Position numbers and translations under genes: made by a program. From NCBI RefSeq assembly GCF_000802385.1, contig NZ_JTDN01000001.1, forward strand, positions 1,681,501 through 1,745,500: a DNA stretch of 64,000 nt. The letters run 5' to 3'. This DNA is from Croceibacterium mercuriale. GTDB lineage: Bacteria > Pseudomonadota > Alphaproteobacteria > Sphingomonadales > Sphingomonadaceae. The notes beneath the pieces were generated by a model, which made no database searches, was not told the origin of the DNA, and saw only the letters and a program-made list of their open reading frames with translations. Positions 44,919 through 53,996 of this stretch are shown here, piece after piece (the first letter of the stretch is position 1; each line of letters opens with the position of its first letter).

Positions 44919-45986
44919 ATGCACCGTGCACTACAGATCGCCTTTGCCGCTGCCGCGTCTGCCCTGGCGCCGGCAGCAGGCGCACAGGAGGCACCGTCAA
45001 CACCCTGGATGGTGCCGACCGACAATCCTGTCGAGGAGCGGCGGATCGTCTTCGAGAACGCCGGTGCGCAGCTTGAAGGCACACTGTTCCTGCCTGCCGG
45101 CACTACGCCACGCGCCGCGTTGATCGCGCTGCATGGCGCGCAGGCGCCACTGCGTACCGCACCCTTGTACCGGCACCTGACGCAGATCATGCCCCGGCTG
45201 GGGATCGCCGTCCTGCTGTACGACCGGCGCGGGTCCGGTGCATCGGACAGCGGCGGAACGGCTCCGGGCAATTTCGACCTGCTGGCCCAGGATGCCGTCG
45301 CAGCCCTTGCCCGGCTGCGTCAGGAGCCGGAGATCGACCCGGCCCGGATCGGCTTCTGGGGCCTGTCGCAAGGGGGCTGGCTGACGCTGCTGGCTGCACA
45401 GAAGGCGCCCCAGGCCGCGTTTGCCGTCGCCGTATCCGGCCCGATCTCCGCAGCCGACGTCCAGATGAACTTCGCCGTGGAAAATATCCTGCGTGTTCAG
45501 GGACGACCGCAGGCGGTGATCGACCGGGCCATCGCGGCGCGGGTCGCGGTGGACGAATATGTCCGCGGCCGGCGTTCCCGCGCCGAGGCCGAGGCTGCCG
45601 AGGCCGGCATCCGCCAGGAGGCATGGTACGGGGACACCTGGATCCGGGGCAATATCGACGATCCCGAATGGAAGCAGCAGATCAGCAATGATCCGCTGGC
45701 CGCCCTGGCGGGCTCTCGCGTCCCCACCCTGATCCTGTTCGGACAGGGCGATCCGTGGGTGCCGGTCGGCGCCTCGCTTGCCGCGCTGCAGGCGCGCGCC
45801 GCCGACTTCCCGCAGGCAAGCTGGCAGGTGATCGATGGTGCCGATCACGCGATGATGCTGGGCGTGCCGCCCGAGCAGCAGATGGACACCGCGTTCGCCA
45901 CGGCAGCCGAGCCGGATGCGCCCGCCTATTTCGCGCTGCTCGGCGCCTGGCTGGCACGCACGCTCGACCCGGACATGGCGCCTTAG
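44919..45986 (+). CDS. Secreted alpha/beta hydrolase
   Basis: A 355-residue exported hydrolase. A signal peptide (MHRALQIAFAAAASALAPAAGAQ) precedes an alpha/beta fold with LIALHGAQ, the nucleophile Ser in GFWGLSQGGWL, the acid in LILFGQGDPWVP and the His in VIDGADHAMM. Substrate is unknown, with similarity to acyl-peptidase or esterase-type dienelactone hydrolase relatives. The ATG at 44919 follows GGAGG at 44906-44910. It is 25 bases after the CYTH-CHAD gene on the same strand, possibly an operon. Confidence 0.85.
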   Translation: MHRALQIAFAAAASALAPAAGAQEAPSTPWMVPTDNPVEERRIVFENAGAQLEGTLFLPAGTTPRAALIALHGAQAPLRTAPLYRHLTQIMPRLGIAVLLYDRRGSGASDSGGTAPGNFDLLAQDAVAALARLRQEPEIDPARIGFWGLSQGGWLTLLAAQKAPQAAFAVAVSGPISAADVQMNFAVENILRVQGRPQAVIDRAIAARVAVDEYVRGRRSRAEAEAAEAGIRQEAWYGDTWIRGNIDDPEWKQQISNDPLAALAGSRVPTLILFGQGDPWVPVGASLAALQARAADFPQASWQVIDGADHAMMLGVPPEQQMDTAFATAAEPDAPAYFALLGAWLARTLDPDMAP

Positions 45987-47254
45987 GGCGCGCTCCAGCG
46001 GGCGATGAAGAAGCCGTCCATGCCGCCATGTTCGGCCAGCAGCGCCGGGTGCGTGCGGACCCACCCCTCGGCGGTCGGGGTCACGCCGGCGATCAGTTCC
46101 TCCGCGCCCACCGGCCGAGGCGGCAGCGTCACACGCGGGGCCTGCGCCTCGCCCTCCTCCCGCTCCAGCGAGCAGACGGCGTAGACCAGCGTGCCGCCCG
46201 GCTTCAGCCAGCCGGTCGCGCGATCCAGCAGCCTGGCCTGCAGGTCGACCATGCCCTCGATCTGTGCGGGACTGATCCGGTGCAGTACGTCCGGGTGGCG
46301 GCGGGCGGTACCGGTCGCCGTGCAGGGTGCGTCCAGCAGGATGGCGTCGAACGGCTCCTCCGGCTCCCACTCCAGCGCATTGGCGACCACGATCTTCGCC
46401 CACATGTCCAGCCGCTTGCAATTGTCGCCCAGCAGGCCGAGCCGGCGACGGCTGGCATCGAGCGCGGTCACCTCCCACCCGGCGGCCAGCAGCTGCAGCG
46501 TCTTGCCGCCGGGCGCGGCGCAGAGGTCCAGCGCGCGCCGGCCGTGGCCTGCCCCCATCAGGCGCACCGGCAATGATGCGGCCAGATCCTGCACCCACCA
46601 GGCCCCTTCGGCAAAGCCGGGCAGCGCCTCGATCGCGCCGCCGCGGGCCAGGCGCACATGGCCCGGCGCCAGGCTGATGCCCCCCAGCCGCTCCGCCCAT
46701 TCGGCGGTGGCGGCGGGATCGCGCAGGCTCAGATCCAGCGGTGGCGGCTCCGCCAGGCCGGCGGCGATTGCCGCGGCGCGGGTACCCCAGCGGGTCGCGA
46801 CCAGCGGCGGCAGCGTCGGCACGTCGGGCAGCGTCACCCCTTGCCGCACCAGCGCGCCGAACACGCCATGCGCCAGCCGGCGCGGGCCCCCGGCCAGCAG
46901 GTCCAGCCCGGTGGCGATCACCGCATGCGGCGGGGTGTTGAGGCGCAGCCATTGCGCCAGCATCAGGCGCAGCACGCCGCGCACCTTGGTGTCGTCAGCC
47001 AGCCGCTGCCTGGTGGCGCTGTCGATCAGCGCGTCGAGATCCACCAGCCAGCGCAGGGTCTCGCCCGTGATGGCGCGTGCCAGCGCGCGATCGGCCGGCG
47101 CCTGTACGCCGCGCAGGGCGCCCGCCTCCGCCTGGTCCAGCGTCTCGCCCCGGCGCAGCACCGCATCCAGCAGCTTCAGGGCGGCCCGCCGCGCGGGCAG
47201 GCCGGCGGGGGTCGGAGCGGGTGCGGGCGTATTGTTCGTGCGTGGTGCAGGCAT
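45983..47254 (-). CDS. RsmB-family 16S rRNA m5C methyltransferase
   Basis: A 423-residue protein with an N-terminal NusB-like domain (RRAALKLLDAVLRRGETL) and a NOP2/Sun methyltransferase domain: SAM motif ALDLCAAPGGKTLQLL, Cys-containing LLDAPCTATGTARRHPD and the motif VYAVCSLEREEGE. The two conserved cysteines form the covalent m5C mechanism. RsmB methylates C967 of 16S rRNA in Escherichia coli, and this may do the equivalent. It begins 53 bases from the divergent DUF1674 gene. Confidence 0.9.
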   Translation of the reverse strand: MPAPRTNNTPAPAPTPAGLPARRAALKLLDAVLRRGETLDQAEAGALRGVQAPADRALARAITGETLRWLVDLDALIDSATRQRLADDTKVRGVLRLMLAQWLRLNTPPHAVIATGLDLLAGGPRRLAHGVFGALVRQGVTLPDVPTLPPLVATRWGTRAAAIAAGLAEPPPLDLSLRDPAATAEWAERLGGISLAPGHVRLARGGAIEALPGFAEGAWWVQDLAASLPVRLMGAGHGRRALDLCAAPGGKTLQLLAAGWEVTALDASRRRLGLLGDNCKRLDMWAKIVVANALEWEPEEPFDAILLDAPCTATGTARRHPDVLHRISPAQIEGMVDLQARLLDRATGWLKPGGTLVYAVCSLEREEGEAQAPRVTLPPRPVGAEELIAGVTPTAEGWVRTHPALLAEHGGMDGFFIARWSAP

Positions 47255-47307
47255 GGCACCCCCTAGAAGCCCTTGCGTCGCAGCGCCAGCCGTCCCAGAT
47301 ATCGGGA

Positions 47308-47469
47308 ATGACAGAGCGTGCCACCAAGCGCCCGGAGGGGTTCGCCAAGCCGACCTACTGGAGCAACGCCCCGGCGCCTGCCCCGCAGCCGGGCGTCCAG
47401 CATGACGAGCTCAGCCCCACCCGCTATGGCGACTGGGTGAAGGACGGGATCGCGATCGACTTCTCCTGA
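47308..47469 (+). CDS. DUF1674 protein, SdhAF4-like
   Basis: A 53-residue protein ending LSPTRYGDWVKDGIAIDFS, the signature of DUF1674, the bacterial relatives of mitochondrial succinate dehydrogenase assembly factor 4. In mitochondria SDHAF4 protects flavinylated SdhA before complex II assembly, and a similar role here is inferred. The ATG at 47308 is preceded by a weak GGGA. Divergent from the RsmB-like gene, as I recall is common in alphaproteobacteria. An upstream in-frame extension is not supported. Confidence 0.8.
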   Translation: MTERATKRPEGFAKPTYWSNAPAPAPQPGVQHDELSPTRYGDWVKDGIAIDFS

Positions 47470-47486
47470 CTGCCTCGTAAGGCCCG

Positions 47487-48509
47487 TCAGACCCAGCCGG
47501 ACAGTTCGCGGCGGATCAGGGCTTCCAGCATGGCCATGCCGTCGGCACTGGCGTTCAGGCAGTCGAGCGTGTGGAACTTCTCTCCGCCGGCACCGATGAA
47601 CTGCTCCCGCCCGCGGATCGCCAGTTCCTCCAGCGTTTCCAGGCAATCTGCGGCGAAGCCCGGCGCGGCGATCGCCAGCCGCCTGGTGCCGGCCTGCGCC
47701 TCCGCCACCAGCATCTCGTCCGTCGCCGGGCCCAGCCATTTGGCCGGGCCGAAGCGGGACTGAAAGGCGGTGACGCAGCGCAAGGCGGGCCGTGCCAGTG
47801 CCGCTTCCAGCAGGCGGGCAGTCTTGCGGCAGTGGCAATGATACGGGTCGCCCAGTTCCAGCGTGCGCTTCGGCATGCCGTGGAAGCTCAGCAGCAGGAC
47901 CTCGGGCACAAAATCCAGCGCGTCGATCTGCCGTCCCAGATCCCGTGCCAGCGCGTCGATATACAGCGGGTCATCGTGGTACGGCGGCAGGGTGCGCAGC
48001 GACGGTTGCCAACGCATCGTCCGCAGCTTGTCCGCAGCCTTATCCACAACCGTGGCGGTCGTGGCGGCGCAATATTGCGGGTAGAGCGGCGCCAGCAGGA
48101 TGCGCTCGCATCCCCCGTCCATCAGCCGTTGCAGCTCCGCCCCGATTTCCGGCCGTCCGTAGCGCATCGCCCAGGCGACCTGCACCCCGTTGCCGAGCGC
48201 CGCCTGCAAGCCGGTGGCCTGCTGCGCAGTGATCGCCGCCAGCGGGGATCCCGCCTCCGTCCATACCTGCTGGTAGGCATGGGCGCTCTTCTTCGGGCGC
48301 GTGTTCAGGATGATGCCGCGCAGGATCGGCTGCCAGGCGATCGCCGGGATTTCCACCACGCGCCGGTCTGACAGGAACTCCGCCAGGTAGGTCCGCACGG
48401 CCTTGGCATCGGGCGCATCGGGCGTGCCCAGGTTGACCAGCAGCACCCCCACCTTCCCGCTGGTGACAGGGGCATGATCGGCCGGCAGGCGCTGGATCTG
48501 ATGTGTCAT
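47487..48509 (-). CDS. hemH: Ferrochelatase
   Basis: Inserts iron into protoporphyrin IX as the last step of heme synthesis. The 340-residue protein has KVGVLLVNLGTPDAPDAKAVRTYL, AMRYGRPEI, LLLSFHGMPKRTLELGDPYHCHC with the metal-binding His, and AIAAPGFAADCLETLEEL. It lacks the C-terminal [2Fe-2S] cluster extension of the animal enzyme. Its ATG overlaps the stop of the preceding oxidoreductase gene by four bases. Confidence 0.95.
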   Translation of the reverse strand: MTHQIQRLPADHAPVTSGKVGVLLVNLGTPDAPDAKAVRTYLAEFLSDRRVVEIPAIAWQPILRGIILNTRPKKSAHAYQQVWTEAGSPLAAITAQQATGLQAALGNGVQVAWAMRYGRPEIGAELQRLMDGGCERILLAPLYPQYCAATTATVVDKAADKLRTMRWQPSLRTLPPYHDDPLYIDALARDLGRQIDALDFVPEVLLLSFHGMPKRTLELGDPYHCHCRKTARLLEAALARPALRCVTAFQSRFGPAKWLGPATDEMLVAEAQAGTRRLAIAAPGFAADCLETLEELAIRGREQFIGAGGEKFHTLDCLNASADGMAMLEALIRRELSGWV

Positions 48510-50764
48510 GCCGGGGCTGATAGCAGCGGAAGCGCGCGCAGGCGACGCCCGCTGGCGGCGAACAGCGCATTGGCGATGGCCGGCGCAACCGGTGCCAGCG
48601 GCAGCTCGCCCGGATCGAAGGGCGGGCCGGTGCTTTCGATCAGGTCGATGCCGATCTGCGGGCAATCGGCCAGCCGCGGCAGGTCCAGGTCCCGCAACCG
48701 TGCCTGCCGCACGACCCCGTCCTGATATTCCAGCCCGGAGCCGAGCGCGAGGCCGAGGCCATAGAGCAGGCCGCCCTCGATCTGCTGCAGGGCAATGTCG
48801 CGGTTGATCACGCGGCCGATCTCCACCGACGCGGCCAGCCGGGTCACCCGCACCGGCCCTGCCCCGGGCTCCACCGTTGCCACCAGCGCGATGCGCCCGC
48901 TGGCGGGGCCAAGCTGCATGCGATGGCAGGCGAGACCCTGCCGGCTGCCCGGCGCGCCGCCATCCCAGCTGGCGAACCGGCCGACGCGCTGGAGGCACAG
49001 GGCCAGACGCGGATCGTCACCCAGCAGCGCGATACGGAACGAGAGCGGCTCCCGCCCGGCGGCGCGGGCCAGCTCGTCGGTGAAGCTTTCGACCGCGAAG
49101 CAGGTGATGCCATGGGCATTGCCGCGCAGCCGCCCGGCGGGCAGCGGCAGCGTGACGGGCACATGGTCGACGCTGGCATGGGCAGCGCGATAGGGTGGCA
49201 GCAGCCCCTCGCAGGCGAGCGGGTCGGCACGATCCGCCACCGCCTCCCGCGCTGACCAGCTGGTGCGGTTGCCCAGCAGCCGTTCGCCGAACTCCAGCGC
49301 GGCGGGCGGCGTGGCGATGCGCGCGGCGAAGCCGGCCAGGCTGCCATCCGCGGCCAGATGCGCGGCGATCGTGATGGCGGCGGGCGGACGCGGGCGGAGG
49401 CGCAGCTGTTCCTGCCACCGGCTCCAGGTCAGCTGCACCGGACGGCCGACCTCCCGCGCGATCAGCGCGGCCTCGATCGCATGCTCATGCTCCAGCCGCC
49501 GGTCGAAGCTGCCGCCGGCCGGCATGGGGTAGAGGACCGTGTGGCGCAGCGGCACATCCAGCGCCCGCGCCACGGCAATGCGGGCCTGTTCGGGCGCCTG
49601 CGTTGCCAGCCACAGTTCCAGCCGCCCACCGGCGAGCCGCGCGGTGCAGCTGGCGGTTTCCACGCTGCCATGCGCGGCGGGCGCGATGTCGTAGCGCTGC
49701 GTCAGGGTCGGGCGACCGGCGGGCCCTTCCTCGGCGCCGGCGCTGGCGACCCGTTGCGCCTCGCCCCGCGCCAGTGCGGCATCGAGCGCCTCCGTCATCC
49801 GTGCGGACTGCACGGGATCGTAGGACCGGAAATGGGGCGCCATGACGGTCAGGGCCTGCTCGGCGCTCCACCAGTCGGTCGCCACCGCCGCCAGCCAGCG
49901 CTTGCCCGCCACCACGCCGACCAGCCCGGATACCTGCGCTGCCGCGGCCCGGTCGAAGGTGCCCAGCTCCGCCCGGTCCAGCGGGCCGTGGCGGATCGCG
50001 GCGTGCACCATTCCGGGCAGGCGCACGTCGCCCGCGAACAGCCAGCTGCCATCCACCTTCGCCGGCGCGTCGAGCCGTGGGAAGGCCGATGGCTCGCCCG
50101 CCAGCGTCGGATCGGTGGGCGGCTCCGTGCGCAAGGGCGGCGGATCGGGTGCGTCCAGCCGGGCGGCGTCTTCCGCCAGCGCGCCGAAACCGGCCCGGCG
50201 ATCCTCGTGCGTCACGAAGCCGTCGCCAACCTCGCATTCCTCCCACCGGACATCCCACTGCGCCGCCGCGGCCATGCACAGCATCGCGCGTGCCGCAGCG
50301 GCGGCCTCCCGGCAGGGCCCTTCGTAGGCTGCGAGCGAGGTGCCCTCCGCCGTGGCGGTGAAAGTGTGCGTGCGCGCCCAGCGCCGCAGCAGCGCATCGC
50401 CCGGCGCGTCGGCCAGTTCCGGCACCAGCGGCGCCCGCAAGGGGGTCCAGCGCGCGGCCAATGGCAGGTTGGCGAAGGCGGCGCTGACCGGCGCGGGCTC
50501 GACCGCCACCTGGCGCCAGTCCGCCCCCAGTTCCTGCGCGGCGATCTGCGCCAGCAGGGTGGTGATGCCCTGCCCCATTTCCAGCTGCGGCACGGCCACC
50601 GTGACCACGCCCTGCCGGTCGATCTTCAGCCACGCGCCGAACTGCGCCTCGGCCGCTGTCGGCGCCAGCGGGGGCAGGTGGTCGCGTTCCAGCAGCTGCC
50701 AGGCAACCAGCAGCCCACCGCCGGCCGCCGCGCCGCCGATCAGCCGGCGCCGGGTCAGTTGCAT
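48506..50764 (-). CDS. Molybdopterin-binding oxidoreductase subunit (isoquinoline 1-oxidoreductase beta-like)
   Basis: A 752-residue large subunit of the xanthine-dehydrogenase/aldehyde-oxidoreductase superfamily. A twin-arginine signal (RRRLIGGAAAGGGLLVA) suggests periplasmic export. The molybdenum domain has LEMGQGITTLLAQIAAQELG, QAPEQARIAVARAL and, in the second half, [22 protein letters not shown] and GRVINRDIALQQIEGGLLYGLG. The fold resembles IorB. The partner [2Fe-2S] subunit (IorA) is absent, an oddity. It is encoded between mrp and hemH with short gaps, so probably co-transcribed. Confidence 0.85.
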   Translation of the reverse strand: MQLTRRRLIGGAAAGGGLLVAWQLLERDHLPPLAPTAAEAQFGAWLKIDRQGVVTVAVPQLEMGQGITTLLAQIAAQELGADWRQVAVEPAPVSAAFANLPLAARWTPLRAPLVPELADAPGDALLRRWARTHTFTATAEGTSLAAYEGPCREAAAAARAMLCMAAAAQWDVRWEECEVGDGFVTHEDRRAGFGALAEDAARLDAPDPPPLRTEPPTDPTLAGEPSAFPRLDAPAKVDGSWLFAGDVRLPGMVHAAIRHGPLDRAELGTFDRAAAAQVSGLVGVVAGKRWLAAVATDWWSAEQALTVMAPHFRSYDPVQSARMTEALDAALARGEAQRVASAGAEEGPAGRPTLTQRYDIAPAAHGSVETASCTARLAGGRLELWLATQAPEQARIAVARALDVPLRHTVLYPMPAGGSFDRRLEHEHAIEAALIAREVGRPVQLTWSRWQEQLRLRPRPPAAITIAAHLAADGSLAGFAARIATPPAALEFGERLLGNRTSWSAREAVADRADPLACEGLLPPYRAAHASVDHVPVTLPLPAGRLRGNAHGITCFAVESFTDELARAAGREPLSFRIALLGDDPRLALCLQRVGRFASWDGGAPGSRQGLACHRMQLGPASGRIALVATVEPGAGPVRVTRLAASVEIGRVINRDIALQQIEGGLLYGLGLALGSGLEYQDGVVRQARLRDLDLPRLADCPQIGIDLIESTGPPFDPGELPLAPVAPAIANALFAASGRRLRALPLLSAPA

Positions 50765-50782
50765 GGGGTCAGCTGCATCCGG

Positions 50783-51757
50783 TCAGCCCCGCATCCATTC
50801 CGCCAGCCGCAGCGCGACCGCGCGGAACGCATCGCCTTGCGGCCCGTCCGTGGCGGCCGGCGGCTGGCCGGCATCGCTGGCCACGCGGATCTCCATCGCC
50901 AGCGGCACCCGGCCCAGGAACGGCAGGTCCAGCTTGGCGGCGGTCGCCTCCGCCCCGCCGCGGCCGAACGGGTCCGATATCTCGCCGCAATGCGGGCAGA
51001 CATAGCCGGCCATGTTCTCCACCATGCCGGCCACCGGCACGCCCACCGTGCGGAACAGGTCCAGCGCGCGGGTGGCATCGATCAGCGCCAGGTCCTGCGG
51101 GGTGGACACGATCACGGCGGCGGACGGGCGGAACTTCTGCAGCATGGTCAGCTGCACGTCGCCCGTGCCCGGCGGAAGGTCGACCAGCAGCACCTCGGTA
51201 TCACCCCAGGCCGCGTCCATCATCTGCGCCAGCGCGTTACCGACCATCGGCCCGCGCCAGGCGATCGCCTTGCCCGGTTCGATCAACTGGCCCATGCTCA
51301 GCATCTTCAGGCCCCAGGCGCAGTCGACCGGGTTCAGCTGCTGCCCGGTGGCGGTCGGCTTCGTCCCTTCGGCATGGAGCAGCGTGGGCTGCGAGGGGCC
51401 GTAGATGTCGGCATCCACCACCCCGACCTTCAGCCCCAGGCGGGACAGTGCAACCGCCAGGTTCGCGGTCAGCGTGGACTTGCCCACGCCGCCCTTGCCC
51501 GAGCCGACCACGATGATCTGCCGTTCCACCCGGTCGGCCATCAGCGCCACGCGCACCTCGCTGACATCGGGCACCGCGCCCACGGCCTGCTCCAGCGCGG
51601 CCTGCAGCTTGCCCGCCGCGCCGCGTTCCAGCCCGGCGGCGTCCACGATCAGCGTCACCACGCCATCAGCCAGGCGCAGGGTGCGGATACGGCCCTGCGC
51701 TTCGGCAGGCAGCGCGCGGGCGATCGGGTGGTCGGAGCGGGGGTCGATGGGGGTCAT
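50783..51757 (-). CDS. mrp: Mrp/NBP35-type iron-sulfur carrier ATPase
   Basis: Also called ApbC, a P-loop protein that loads Fe-S clusters onto target proteins. The 324-residue protein has IIVVGSGKGGVGKSTLTANLAVAL (deviant Walker A), DADIYGPSQ, VDLPPGTGDVQLTM and the C-terminal CPHC motif for cluster binding. The N-terminal MIP18-like part (about 1-80) is present. It diverges from hflK and is first in a co-directional set with an oxidoreductase subunit and hemH, all cofactor-related. Confidence 0.94.
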   Translation of the reverse strand: MTPIDPRSDHPIARALPAEAQGRIRTLRLADGVVTLIVDAAGLERGAAGKLQAALEQAVGAVPDVSEVRVALMADRVERQIIVVGSGKGGVGKSTLTANLAVALSRLGLKVGVVDADIYGPSQPTLLHAEGTKPTATGQQLNPVDCAWGLKMLSMGQLIEPGKAIAWRGPMVGNALAQMMDAAWGDTEVLLVDLPPGTGDVQLTMLQKFRPSAAVIVSTPQDLALIDATRALDLFRTVGVPVAGMVENMAGYVCPHCGEISDPFGRGGAEATAAKLDLPFLGRVPLAMEIRVASDAGQPPAATDGPQGDAFRAVALRLAEWMRG

Positions 51758-51849
51758 GAGGGCGCTGCTAGCGCGTCCGGCGCGGGCCTGCAGCGAAAAT
51801 GCACGGGCGCGCCCCTGTTTTTTGCCGCCCTGCTAGCTATAAAAGTCCC

Positions 51850-53043
51850 ATGACGAACAGAAGTGGTTGGTTGGGCAGGTGGACGCTGGCGATGGCAGGC
51901 AAGCGCAGCCCGTGGGGTGGCGGCGCGCCTGAAGACGGGCCGGCCACGCCGCCCAGCGGGGAGGAACCGCCTGCGCGCGGGCCGCGCAACCCCTGGTTGC
52001 CCGATGGCAGCGGTGATGGCGAGAAGCCGCCGCGCCGGTCGGCCGGCATCGAGGACATCTTCCGCAATCGTGGCCCCGAAGGTCCGCGGCGGCGCACCGG
52101 TGGCCCGGGCGGCCCCGGCGGCCCGAACTTCCAGATGCCGCGCCGCGCCAATGGCGGCAGCTGGGTCCCCATCATCGGCGGCACGCTGATCGCGGTGCTG
52201 CTGCTGGCGACCGCCGTCCATCAGGTCGGGCCCAAGGAACAGGGCATCGTGTCCACCTTCGGCAAGTACAGCCACACGCTGAACCCCGGCCTCAACATGA
52301 CGCTGCCCTGGCCGCTGCAGAATGTGGAGGTGACGGACGTGACCTCCATCCAGTCCGAGACAATGCCCACCGGCAATGCGGAGCAGCTGATCCTGACGGG
52401 GGACCAGAACCTGGTCGACCTGTCCTACCTGATCCGCTGGAACATCAAGGACCTGCGCCTGTTCCGCTACCAGTTGGCCGAACCGCAGGAGACCCTGCGC
52501 GAGGTAGCCGAGGCCGCGATGCGCGCGTCCGTGGCAGAGCAGACCTTCGACAGCGTCGTGTCCGGCGCCGGCCGTGCCACGGTGGAAGAGCGGGTGCGCA
52601 CGCGCATGCAGGCCGTGCTGGATGCCTACCGTTCCGGCATCGCCATCCAGGGTGTCGATATCGGCCGGACCGAGCCGCCCGAGCAGGTGGTCGAGGCGTT
52701 CAAGGACGTATCCGCCGCGCAGCAGGATGCGGATGCGGACATCAACCGTGCCGAGGCCTATTCGCAGCAACTGCTGGCCCGGGCGCAGGGTGACGCGGCC
52801 GAGTTCAACAACATCTACGAGGAATATCGCCAGGCGCCCGAGGTGACGCGCCGGCGGTTGTATTACGAGACCATGGAAAGCGTGCTGGCCAAGACCAACA
52901 AGACCATCGTCGAGACGGACGGCGTGACGCCGTACCTCGCGCTGCCCGAACTGCAGCGGCGGTCCTCGCCGCAGCCGGCACAGACCCCGTCGACCCAGGT
53001 GCCCGATGCGGCGCCGACCCGCGCACGGGCAGGAGCACGCTGA
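51850..53043 (+). CDS. hflK: FtsH protease modulator HflK
   Basis: Inner-membrane stomatin-like subunit that with HflC surrounds FtsH and regulates its proteolysis. A proline/glycine-rich cytoplasmic N-terminus is followed by a membrane segment (VPIIGGTLIAVLLLATAVHQVG) and an SPFH domain (QGIVSTFGKYSHTLNPGLNMTLPWPLQNVEVTDV). A coiled-coil region and a disordered proline/glutamine tail follow. The ATG at 51850 is chosen, but 51892 (MAGKRSPWGG) is another option. It ends with a TGATG overlap with hflC. It is divergent from mrp. Confidence 0.93.
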   Translation: MTNRSGWLGRWTLAMAGKRSPWGGGAPEDGPATPPSGEEPPARGPRNPWLPDGSGDGEKPPRRSAGIEDIFRNRGPEGPRRRTGGPGGPGGPNFQMPRRANGGSWVPIIGGTLIAVLLLATAVHQVGPKEQGIVSTFGKYSHTLNPGLNMTLPWPLQNVEVTDVTSIQSETMPTGNAEQLILTGDQNLVDLSYLIRWNIKDLRLFRYQLAEPQETLREVAEAAMRASVAEQTFDSVVSGAGRATVEERVRTRMQAVLDAYRSGIAIQGVDIGRTEPPEQVVEAFKDVSAAQQDADADINRAEAYSQQLLARAQGDAAEFNNIYEEYRQAPEVTRRRLYYETMESVLAKTNKTIVETDGVTPYLALPELQRRSSPQPAQTPSTQVPDAAPTRARAGAR

Positions 53044-53891
53044 TGGACCAGGTCTGGAACCGCTACAGGTTCGCCATCATCGCGGCGGCCGCCCTGCTGG
53101 TTGCGGCGCTGGCCAGCATCATCATCGTGCCCGAGACGCAGCAGGTGGTGGTGATCCGGACGGGTGAGCCGGTACGCGTGGTGAATCGCTACCGCCCGAA
53201 CGTGCCGTTCGGCGAGACGGGCGCCGGTATCTCCATGCGCATCCCGGTGCTGGAAACGGTGCAATATGTCGACAAGCGCGTGCTCGACCTCGACATGGAG
53301 CGGCAGCAGGTACTCTCCAGCGACCAGCAGCGGTTGCAGGTGGACGCCTATGCCCGGTTCCGGATCATCGATCCCATCGCCATGGTCGAGAATGCGGGCA
53401 CGGAGGAGAACCTGCGCACGCAGCTGGCGCCGATCCTCACCTCCGTGCTGCGGCAGGAACTGGGGCGGCGCAGTTTCGCCAACCTGCTGACGGCTGAGCG
53501 CGGCGATGCGATGAGCAACATCCGCACCCAGCTGGACCGGCAGGCCCGGCAATATGGCGCGCAGGTGATCGACGTGCGGATCAAGCGGGCCGACCTGCCC
53601 GATGGCACGCCGCTGCAAGCCGCCTTCACCCGCATGGAAACCGATCGCGAGCAGGAAGCCGCATCGATCCGGGCGGCCGGCCAGCGCGACGCGCAGATCA
53701 TCCGGGCAGAAGCAGAGGCACAGGCGGCGAACACCTATGCCAGCGCCTACGGCAAGGATCCGGATTTCTACGACTTCTACCGCGCCATGCAGTCCTACCG
53801 CCGCACCTTTGAAATGGGCGAGGGAGAGAGCAACATCATCCTGTCGCCCGAGAATGATTACCTGCGTCAGTTCCGTGGCGGGAACCGATAG
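53043..53891 (+). CDS. hflC: FtsH protease modulator HflC
   Basis: SPFH-domain partner of HflK in the large cage around FtsH. The 282-residue protein starts with a membrane segment (FAIIAAAALLVAALASIIIV) followed by the SPFH core: QQVVVIRTGEPVRVVNRYRPN, LDMERQQVLSSDQQRLQVDAYARFRI and the coiled coil around DVRIKRADLPDGTPLQAAFTRME. It overlaps hflK by one base and is followed by degP, so this block is devoted to protein quality control. Confidence 0.95.
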   Translation: MDQVWNRYRFAIIAAAALLVAALASIIIVPETQQVVVIRTGEPVRVVNRYRPNVPFGETGAGISMRIPVLETVQYVDKRVLDLDMERQQVLSSDQQRLQVDAYARFRIIDPIAMVENAGTEENLRTQLAPILTSVLRQELGRRSFANLLTAERGDAMSNIRTQLDRQARQYGAQVIDVRIKRADLPDGTPLQAAFTRMETDREQEAASIRAAGQRDAQIIRAEAEAQAANTYASAYGKDPDFYDFYRAMQSYRRTFEMGEGESNIILSPENDYLRQFRGGNR

Positions 53892-53996
53892 GGGCGTTCA
53901 AACGCAGTTCAGTGCCGCGGCGGCTATGCTGACGCACAATCTTGCATCCGGCAGGCGCGTTTCCCGTGCCGCCCATCGTGAAGGAACCACAAGGAC

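Noticed and set aside
49358-51853. An 831-codon plus-strand frame over the molybdopterin subunit and mrp
   Set aside because: Shadow of two clear minus-strand genes, with no plausible start or domains.
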